From: Oscillibacter sp. | GTDB lineage: Bacteria > Bacillota > Clostridia > Oscillospirales > Oscillospiraceae | Assembly (NCBI RefSeq): GCF_028693505.1 | Contig: NZ_JAQUVF010000009.1 | Coordinates: forward strand, 1-64,000 | Length of the DNA stretch: 64,000 nt | Direction of reading: 5' to 3' | Shown: one piece after another, positions 58,018 to 64,000 of the stretch | Position numbering within the stretch: position 1 is the stretch's first letter | Layout: each line of letters starts with the position of its first letter | Notes under the pieces: generated by a model | Database searches by the model: none | The model's input: only the letters and a program-made list of their open reading frames with translations | Told to the model about the DNA's origin: nothing | Translations under genes and position numbers: made by a program

Positions 58018-59328
58018 CTATTTTTCCGCTTTTTCAGGCGCCTGCTCCTTGTTTTCCATCAGATCATGGTCCTGCTGCAACAGCTCTTGCGATACGATAT
58101 CCAGCTGCTGGACCTTTTCATAGCGGTCCGTCAGGTTGCCGGCAGCCATCTCGTTTTTCTCCTGTCCGCGGAAGGCCAGCTTCAGCAAAATGGGCGTCAG
58201 GATCGTGCCGCCAACCACGGTTATGATCACAGGGGTCATCAACTCCTGACTTAGAACCCCCATGGACAGTCCCCGGTTGGCCACGATCAGCGCCACCTCG
58301 CCGCGGCACACCATGCCAACGCCCACTTGCAGGCTCTCTTTATTGCCAAACTTGCAAAGCTTGGCGCCCAAGCCGCAGCCCAGTACTTTGGAAATCACGG
58401 AGATCACCAAAAGCAGCACGGAGAACGCCACCATGCCCCGGCTCATGGCGGTCATCTGCACGTTGATACCGATGCCTGCAAAAAAGATCGGCGTCAGCAG
58501 CAGATACCCCAGCGGTTCATACTTGGACTGGATATAGGTGGCTTTGGGCGTGCAGGAGATCACAAGTCCCGCAGCGTAGGCGCCGGTAATGTCCGCCACG
58601 CTGAAAAACTCTTCGGCACAATAGGCCATCACGAGGCACAGCACAAATGCCAATACCGGGTAGCGGCGATAGTTTTCTCCGTGCCGCCGCTCGATGATCT
58701 TGCAAAACACGCGGTAAGCGCCATATCCCCCCACCCCGGCGAACAGGAAGAACAAAACGATCTTCAACAGCACCAGCAAAATGCTCTCTTTTCCGCCGGC
58801 GACGCCGCTGACAATGGTCAGCGCGATCAGCCCCAGCACGTCGTCGATGAGGGCGGCGGCAAGGATGGTGTTTCCCACCTTGGTATCCAGCTTTTCCATT
58901 TCCTTGAGCGTTTCCACTGTAATGCTGACGGAGGTGGCTGTGAGAATGGTGCCCACGAACACAGCTTCCAAAAAGCTGCCGCCGGTCAGCACGCCCAGAT
59001 GAATGGCCCCCCACGCCAGCGCGGTACCCATGACCAGCGGGACCAGCACGCCCAGCAGAGCGACAAGGAACCCGGCCTTCCCACTGTTGCGCAGCTCATG
59101 GATGTCGGTCCCCATCCCCGCGGAAAACATCAGCACGATCACGCCGATCTCGCTGAGCTGTGAGAGAAACGCCGTCTCCTTCAAAATATTCAATCCCGCC
59201 GGACCAAGAAGCAATCCCGCCAGCAGCGCCCCAACCACCTGCGGCATTTGAAACCGCTGTGTCACAAGGCCCAGCACCTTCGTACTCAAAATAATCAATG
59301 CCAAATCCAGCAAAAAATGATAGGACAT
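58018..59328 (-). CDS. cation:proton antiporter (Kef/CPA2-type)
   Basis: A 436-residue protein from ATG 59328 (AAGGAGAGGGG upstream). About twelve to thirteen TM helices; LAGLLLGPAGLNILKET and GNTILAAALIDDVLGLIALTIVSG (with the ion-binding Asp pair region) are typical of CPA2. It has no TrkA-N domain; the last 50 residues are a soluble helix (LDIVSQELLQQDHDLMENKEQ). It likely exchanges K+ or Na+ for H+. Single gene. Confidence 0.92.
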   Translation of the reverse strand: MSYHFLLDLALIILSTKVLGLVTQRFQMPQVVGALLAGLLLGPAGLNILKETAFLSQLSEIGVIVLMFSAGMGTDIHELRNSGKAGFLVALLGVLVPLVMGTALAWGAIHLGVLTGGSFLEAVFVGTILTATSVSITVETLKEMEKLDTKVGNTILAAALIDDVLGLIALTIVSGVAGGKESILLVLLKIVLFFLFAGVGGYGAYRVFCKIIERRHGENYRRYPVLAFVLCLVMAYCAEEFFSVADITGAYAAGLVISCTPKATYIQSKYEPLGYLLLTPIFFAGIGINVQMTAMSRGMVAFSVLLLVISVISKVLGCGLGAKLCKFGNKESLQVGVGMVCRGEVALIVANRGLSMGVLSQELMTPVIITVVGGTILTPILLKLAFRGQEKNEMAAGNLTDRYEKVQQLDIVSQELLQQDHDLMENKEQAPEKAEK

Positions 59329-59551
59329 ACAATCCCCTCTCCTTGAAAGCGGTTTCTGAAGCACCGCCGGCTTTCATTTCAATGCAATTTACATAACGAA
59401 CCTTCATTGTAAACCTTTTTCCTTCTTTTGCAATGGTTATTTTGCACAAACCAGCGTTTCGTTTTTGTTAATAATCTTTTTGCGTATAAAGAAGGCCACC
59501 GCCAATATCGGCGGTGGCTTTCTTTCGTGCGCGCTTTTTAGGTTCTTCCCT

Positions 59552-61303
59552 CTATTTCACGGAAAGGCGCTTCACCAGCGCCCCGTCCGGCAGGACGTTC
59601 ACTGTCCGGCAGGTGGAATACGTCACCATACCGGGTCTGCCCCCGGCGGGTTTTTTTACATTTTTCACCTGTGTATAGTCTACCGGCACATTGCCGCTTT
59701 CCCGGGCCTGAGAGTACCATGCGGCCAGCTTTGCCGCCTCCACAATGGTATCATCGTCGACCTCTTTGCCCCCGGTACACAAAATGACATGAGAGCCGTG
59801 GATCTTCTGGGTGTGGAACCAGAGGTCCCGCCGGTCCGAATCCTTCATGGTGAGCTTGTCGTTTTGCCGATTGTTGCGGCCCACCAGCACCCGCAAGCCG
59901 CTGGAAGTACGAAACTCCCGGGGTTTGCTTGCCCGCTTTTGTTCCTTCTTCCCGCCGCTCTGCCTGCGCAGAAAACCACTCTCTCGCAGCTCGCCGCGAA
60001 TATCGGAAAAATCCTGTTCACTCTCCGCCTCGGCGATCTCTTCCAGCACGCTTTCCAGATAGGTAAGGTCCCTGCGGGCAAGCTCCATCTGCTCTCGCAA
60101 ATACTTCTCCGCAGTCTTTGCCTTGGTGTAGCGCTTATAATATTTTGCCGCATTTTGCTGCGGCGTCAGCAGTGGGTCCAGCGAAACGTTGACGGGCGGG
60201 CAATTCTCCTCATAGAAATTCTCGCAGCGCAGCTGGCTTTGCCCCCGCTCCATCCGATAGAGGTTCGCCGTAATCAGCTCCCCGCTCACGCGCAGCTGAT
60301 CCCGGTTTTGGGTCGCGGCATAGTCCGCCTCCTGCAGCGCCAGCTTTCGCCGCAGCCGCTCTCTGGCCGAGGTGGCGGTGCGGATCAGATCCGCCCCCCG
60401 CTGCTTGGTGCGCTCCAGCCGTTCCACCGCTTCATAGTAGTCATCCAGCAGCTCGGAAAAGCTTGGATAGACTGCCAATTCCATGGCGCTGCCGTATTGG
60501 GCGATGGGCAGGCAGGAAAATCCCGCCGGACGTCCCTCCTGCTTCAGGCAAATTGCTGTAAATTTATTTTCCTTTACAGACCTTGTTAAATCTTCAATTT
60601 CCTTCCAAAGACGGTCCACGCCCGCCCCATCCAGCTCCATCAGGCGGGCATCTGTTTGCCCCGCTGTCCGGAAGGCCAGTTCCCTCGCCATCAGCGGAGA
60701 AAGACCGAAATAGCCGTCCAGCAAAAAGGCGTCCACCTGCCGCTCCGGATTGGCGGCGGCCAGTTTTTCCCGAAATCCTTCCTCCGTCTCCTCCGTCACC
60801 GGCAAACGGCCCACAGCGGCGGGCGGCTCATAGAAAAGGCCAGGCAGCACCTGACGGTTTGCGGACATCTCCGCGTCCACCCGGCGCATGCACTCGATGA
60901 TTCTCCCCTCTTCATCCAGCAAAATCAAGTTGGAGCGGCGGCCCATGGCCTCCAGCACCAGCGTCCGCTTGCCGGGGCGGCCGAATTCGTCGGTTATATC
61001 CAGTTCCAGCCGCACCAGACGCTCCAGCGCGGGCTGGGTGATCTCAGCCACCCGTGCGCCCACCAGATGCTTGCGCAGCAGCATACAGAACATGGGGGGC
61101 TCGGCTGGGTTGTCTCGGGAAAGGGACGTGAAGTGCATGCGGGGCGCGTTTGCCCCGGCGCTGAGCAGCAGCCGCCGATTTCCCCGCAGCAGCAAAATCA
61201 CCTGATCCCGGACAGGCTGCTGGACCTTATCGATGCGCAGACCCAGCAGCTGGGGCCGTATTTCAGCGACGATTGCCTGCAGGCAGATTGCATCCAGAGC
61301 CAT
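59552..61303 (-). CDS. rqcH: NFACT family ribosome quality-control factor (Rqc2 homologue)
   Basis: A 583-residue protein: NFACT-N (MALDAICLQAIVAEIRPQLLGLRIDKVQQP, FTSLSRDNPAEPP), a long coiled coil (about 250-440) and a C-terminal NFACT-R (TSSGLRVLVGRNNRQND, SDRRDLWFHTQKIHGSHV). RqcH binds 50S subunits jammed with peptidyl-tRNA and adds C-terminal Ala tails. Older annotations call it fibronectin-binding protein. It is downstream of mrnC, 3 bp apart. Confidence 0.95.
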   Translation of the reverse strand: MALDAICLQAIVAEIRPQLLGLRIDKVQQPVRDQVILLLRGNRRLLLSAGANAPRMHFTSLSRDNPAEPPMFCMLLRKHLVGARVAEITQPALERLVRLELDITDEFGRPGKRTLVLEAMGRRSNLILLDEEGRIIECMRRVDAEMSANRQVLPGLFYEPPAAVGRLPVTEETEEGFREKLAAANPERQVDAFLLDGYFGLSPLMARELAFRTAGQTDARLMELDGAGVDRLWKEIEDLTRSVKENKFTAICLKQEGRPAGFSCLPIAQYGSAMELAVYPSFSELLDDYYEAVERLERTKQRGADLIRTATSARERLRRKLALQEADYAATQNRDQLRVSGELITANLYRMERGQSQLRCENFYEENCPPVNVSLDPLLTPQQNAAKYYKRYTKAKTAEKYLREQMELARRDLTYLESVLEEIAEAESEQDFSDIRGELRESGFLRRQSGGKKEQKRASKPREFRTSSGLRVLVGRNNRQNDKLTMKDSDRRDLWFHTQKIHGSHVILCTGGKEVDDDTIVEAAKLAAWYSQARESGNVPVDYTQVKNVKKPAGGRPGMVTYSTCRTVNVLPDGALVKRLSVK

Positions 61304-61306
61304 GCG

Positions 61307-61720
61307 TCATTCCTCCATCATTGCGCAGAACAATTCATTGATCCGGTCCTTCCGGCCCTTGAGATACAGCCATCCCAAAAGGGCTTCCAGCGCGGTGGCT
61401 TCCCCGTACTGAGCGCGGCTGGCATGACCGGGAACGGTGCGCACCTGCGCGTTGCGTCCCCGCCGAAATGCCGCCGCCTCTTCTTCCGAAAAAAGTGCAA
61501 GCACCCGCTCTGCCCTTTGCGCCTGACTCTCCGCGCACACCAGACGAATCGTGGCCTGATGCAGTCCCTTGCCTGTGGCCTTCCCGTGGGTGCACAGCCA
61601 GGTGCGGACCAAAATCTCAAACACCGCGTCACCCATGTGCGCCAGTGCGATGGAGCTGAGTGCGCTCAGCTGGTCGTCCGTCATAACCGCTTCAAAATAG
61701 TTTTCCATTGTGTTGCCCAT
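61307..61720 (-). CDS. mrnC: Mini-ribonuclease 3
   Basis: A 137-residue RNase III catalytic domain without a double-stranded-RNA-binding domain: LAHMGDAVFEILVRTWL (motif with D) and EATALEALLGWLYL. It matures the 23S rRNA ends in Firmicutes. The start could be 61720 or 61708 (Met 5). It is coupled to rqcH (stop and start 3 bp apart), making a ribosome-linked operon. Confidence 0.94.
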   Translation of the reverse strand: MGNTMENYFEAVMTDDQLSALSSIALAHMGDAVFEILVRTWLCTHGKATGKGLHQATIRLVCAESQAQRAERVLALFSEEEAAAFRRGRNAQVRTVPGHASRAQYGEATALEALLGWLYLKGRKDRINELFCAMMEE

Positions 61721-61917
61721 CCATTCTCCCGTTTAAACAAGCCGTCTTTACGTGAGCGGCCTTTTCTCTGCATACCATTCCGGCCGTCTTGCGGCACGGG
61801 CGGCATTTTCCAAGGCGCTTTGGCGCAGCGCGCGCAAGCCCTGCCACTGTAATTGCAATGGTAACATCATACCACAACCGCGCTTTGTTGTCATCACTTT
61901 CTGCCCGGCAAACAGCT

Positions 61918-61951
61918 GTATGCCCCGGGTCCAATGGACCCGGGGCATACG
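61918..61951. terminator. strong palindromic terminator
   Basis: GTATGCCCCGGGTCC/GGACCCGGGGCATAC is a 15-bp stem with a 4-nt loop, just after the Cys-rich gene on the minus strand. Confidence 0.75.
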
Positions 61952-61966
61952 GTCGCTTATGAAAGA

Positions 61967-62134
61967 TCAGCAGCAGGGAGTAGAGTTGCAGCCGCAGCCG
62001 CCGTTGCAGCCGCAGTTGTTGCCGCAGTTGTTGCCGCAGCCACCCCAGCCGCTATTACCGCAGCAGCACCAAATGATAATCAACAGGATGATGATCCAGC
62101 AGCAGTTGCCGCCGCCAAAGCCGTTATTGCACAT
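61967..62134 (-). CDS. Cys/Gly-rich membrane-spanning small protein, 55 residues (not in ORF track)
   Basis: ATG 62134 with AGGAGG at 62142-62147; stop TGA 61967-61969. The sequence starts MCNNGFGGGNCC, has one hydrophobic stretch (WIIILLIIIWCCC) and then a GCGNNCGNNCGCNGGCGC tail. Fourteen of 55 residues are cysteine. It resembles in general layout the small hydrophobic/Gly-rich sporulation proteins, but no homologue can be named. A CATACTA hexamer-like sequence lies at 62183-62189 upstream. It was missed by the track because it is short. It is probably monocistronic. Confidence 0.7.
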   Translation of the reverse strand: MCNNGFGGGNCCWIIILLIIIWCCCGNSGWGGCGNNCGNNCGCNGGCGCNSTPCC

Positions 62135-62218
62135 ATTGGGACCTCCTATGAAATGTAGACCGACCGGAGCGGTCTCACTCCATAGTATGCCGTGTTGTGC
62201 CGAGTGTGCGGGAAAGAG

Positions 62219-63304
62219 TTATTCTCTTTCTCCGCTCACAAGATTGCGGGCGCTCTTCCATTCCTCCCCGGTAAAGACGCCCTTCGCTTCCAGCGCTTCC
62301 CCCAGCGTGCCGCCGTCCGGCAGCGCCGTATCCAAGGCGTAGTACGATATGTACACCAGCTCCGCCCGGAGGAAACGGTCCCGTTGGAGCATGGCAGCCT
62401 CGCCGGAAGTCAGCAATCCGCACGCCTGTCCCCGCTCCAGCGTATCGGCCAGATTCGTGTTGGCAGAGGAGCTGTATCCCATGGCCCGCAAAATAAACTC
62501 CGTATACTGATACGCATTCACCGCGCCAGCCGGCTTGAAGAGCGTCGCGCTGTATCCGTTGGTATAGCCGCGGCTGTACGCATACCCCACATACTTTTCC
62601 GCCTGAGAGCCCTTTGCAAGGTCGGTAAAGGGCAATTCCCCGGTCCACTGGAGCGCCTGCTGCTCCTCGCCCAGCACACGGATGAACATGATCAGTGCCT
62701 GCAAGCGGGTAGGCGCGGCCTCCAGATCAAAGCCCTGCCCGTACCCGGTAAAGCTGCCCTGAAACAGGTGCAGCGTTTTGAGGGCGGACGCCATGGCGTT
62801 ATAGTCCGTCTCGTCAGAGTATTGGAAGGCGTTGGGGCCTTGATACTCCACCACCGCCGTCTTACCCGTCACCACAAAAAAAGCGGAGGCATCCTCGGCT
62901 GCCATATAGCGGTGCCCCACCGTCAGTGTGCTGCCGCTGGGAAGGGTCGTGCCGGCGGAGACATCCACCACCGTGCCGGCGGTACAGGTGGCCTGCACGC
63001 TGCCGGAGAGCACCAGCACGTTTGTCCCGGTGCTACCAAGCAGGGTATCCCCCGCTTTCAGCCGTTTTTCCGTCCACGTTGCCGCCACGTCGCCGCCATT
63101 GCCGCCGCTGCCGGTATTTTTCACCAACGCGGCATCCGAAGCATCCAGCCGCGCCTCGATCTTTTCATCCACGGTATTGCTGAACGTGCCCGCCAGATAA
63201 GAAAGGGAAGCCAATGGGTCTCCGGCGTCCCCGGCGGCCAGCGCCGCAGCAGCCAGCGCCCCACATAAAAACAGCACAAGCGCTGTCTTTTTCATCATAC
63301 GCAC
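62219..63304 (-). CDS. secreted protein with SLH-type repeats
   Basis: A 361-residue protein with a signal peptide (MKKTALVLFLCGALAAAALAAG, cleavage near residue 25). The middle (about 80-170) is a Gly/Ser/Thr-rich beta region (GDTLLGSTGTNVLVLSG, GTVVDVSAGTTLPSG). From about 190 the S-layer-homology-like repeats begin (APTRLQALIMFIRVLGEE, LPFTDLAKGSQAEKYVGYAYSRGYTNGYSATLFKP, VNAYQYTEFILRAMGY). SLH domains bind pyruvylated wall polymer. Role otherwise unknown. Rex lies immediately upstream on the same strand. Confidence 0.82.
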   Translation of the reverse strand: MRMMKKTALVLFLCGALAAAALAAGDAGDPLASLSYLAGTFSNTVDEKIEARLDASDAALVKNTGSGGNGGDVAATWTEKRLKAGDTLLGSTGTNVLVLSGSVQATCTAGTVVDVSAGTTLPSGSTLTVGHRYMAAEDASAFFVVTGKTAVVEYQGPNAFQYSDETDYNAMASALKTLHLFQGSFTGYGQGFDLEAAPTRLQALIMFIRVLGEEQQALQWTGELPFTDLAKGSQAEKYVGYAYSRGYTNGYSATLFKPAGAVNAYQYTEFILRAMGYSSSANTNLADTLERGQACGLLTSGEAAMLQRDRFLRAELVYISYYALDTALPDGGTLGEALEAKGVFTGEEWKSARNLVSGERE

Positions 63305-63348
63305 TCTGTTTTCCTTTCGTCAGCCCGGCATCCTGCGCCAAGGCGGCG

Positions 63349-63987
63349 TTATCGGTTGGCGATTCGATAGCTGAGCGTCAGCAAACTGTCCGCAAAATGG
63401 ATATTCTCAAATTTTACATCCGGATTGCTGCTGGAAAGCTCCATGTTGGTAAAATTCCAAAAACCGCGCACGCCCAGACCAATGATGCGATTGGCCGTAT
63501 CCTGCGCCACGGACTGGGGGATGGTCAGCACCACCACGTCCACGCTGTGCTCCCGCACATAATCGTCCAGCGTATCCATGGAGTAGATCGGCACGCCATT
63601 GATCGTGGTGCCTACCACAGAGGACGCGACGTCGAAAGCCGCGTCCACAGAAAAGCCGCTTTGCGAAAAGTGAAAGTTTTGCAGCAGTGCGCGGCCCAGA
63701 TTGCCCACGCCGATCATCACCAGATGGTGGTTGTTGTCCACCCCCAAAATGTGACCGATTTCCGCCCGCAATTCTTCCACGTTATAGCCATAGCCCTGCT
63801 GTCCGAATTCTCCGAAGCAGCTGAAATCCTGCCGAATTTGTGAGGCGGTAATATTCATTTCCTGCCCCAGGGAATGGGACGAAATGCGCACAACGCCGCG
63901 TGCACACAATTCCGTCAGCTGGCGGTAGTATCTGGGCAGGCGCCGAACAACAGCGTCCGAAATATTTTCTTTTTTCAATGCACTCAC
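63349..63987 (-). CDS. rex: redox-sensing transcriptional repressor Rex
   Basis: A 212-residue protein with an N-terminal winged helix (AVVRRLPRYYRQLTEL, ITASQIRQDFSCFGEFGQQGYGY) and a Rossmann domain (VMIGVGNLGRAL, DVASSVVG) ending in the domain-swapped C-terminal helix. It represses fermentation genes at low NADH/NAD+. Its target operator is not nearby in this window. Complete except that its promoter is at the right edge. Confidence 0.96.
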   Translation of the reverse strand: MSALKKENISDAVVRRLPRYYRQLTELCARGVVRISSHSLGQEMNITASQIRQDFSCFGEFGQQGYGYNVEELRAEIGHILGVDNNHHLVMIGVGNLGRALLQNFHFSQSGFSVDAAFDVASSVVGTTINGVPIYSMDTLDDYVREHSVDVVVLTIPQSVAQDTANRIIGLGVRGFWNFTNMELSSSNPDVKFENIHFADSLLTLSYRIANR

Positions 63988-64000
63988 TCCCGACTCAGGT

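Noticed and set aside
61934-62158. A 74-residue Ala-rich + ORF
   Set aside because: It is the antisense image of the Cys/Gly-rich gene; no SD, begins in a terminator stem.

Overview
The window looks like a chromosomal segment of a spore-forming, high-GC member of the Clostridia, most likely an Oscillospiraceae-type gut bacterium. This placement is inferred from gene content: spoIIR (endospore formation), IreB, MrnC, RqcH, Rex and PopT/DUF368 (Firmicutes housekeeping set), AddAB rather than RecBCD, T-box control of pheST and of a methionine transporter, and many GC-rich intergenic repeats. No database search was possible. Genes are dense and lie on both strands. The main bias is toward short convergent or divergent operons separated by strong intrinsic terminators.

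Layout. 1-12.4 kb: the 3' end of a Pro/Gly-repeat DUF4397 protein, an HMA-like protein, YigZ and GNAT, then hflX, a flavin-reductase-like protein, rpmE, the addB-addA operon and a DUF1643 protein. 12.4-21 kb: an envelope block with an FHA-FtsW/RodA protein, a class B PBP and a small membrane protein in one operon, a radical SAM protein, a ketopantoate-reductase-like protein, and a class A PBP (PBP1A type). 21-23.3 kb: DUF1292, then a gene-poor island holding two nested pairs of direct repeats, an HNH endonuclease and a small DNA-binding-type protein. 23.3-34 kb: PrsA/parvulin foldase, TcdA, DUF554, a large PAS hybrid histidine kinase, a YdcZ-type transporter, a MerR/GyrI regulator divergent from two overlapping small zinc-ribbon genes, and a PadR regulator with an FtsW-like permease-prefix protein. 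34-39 kb: the most accessory-looking part, with four tandem single-gene cassettes for small proteins, a sigma/anti-sigma pair, a prophage scar (portal and integrase fragments) beside tRNA-Arg(CCG), and a DtxR-family regulator. 39-48 kb: a T-box leader, a frameshifted ORF, pheS-pheT, IreB, an SH3/NlpC endopeptidase, a methionine gamma-lyase-family protein and PopT. 48-53 kb: a Met T-box with metN-metI-metQ, and a MATE transporter. 53-64 kb: VOC, spoIIR, ispE, a mini membrane protein, DUF1015 with ThrH, DUF378, a Kef-type antiporter, rqcH-mrnC, a previously untracked Cys/Gly-rich 55-residue ORF, an SLH-domain protein and rex.

How genes work together. Cell-wall synthesis is represented by FtsW/RodA, PBPs, PopT and the NlpC hydrolase. 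Genome and protein quality control is represented by AddAB, HflX, RqcH, MrnC and the PrsA-like foldase. Methionine supply links the Met T-box, MetNIQ and the nearby gamma-lyase-family enzyme. No complete CRISPR, defence island or intact prophage was seen.

The most unusual observations are (1) two intergenic elements, each between convergent genes and each flanked by direct copies of the local terminator; (2) the four-cassette small-protein array with near-repeated leaders and terminators; (3) a MerR-type 19-bp-spacer promoter driving the overlapping zinc-ribbon pair; (4) the paired 49-nt repeats followed by terminators, which could be small RNA genes; and (5) a frameshifted gene sitting between a T-box and pheS.
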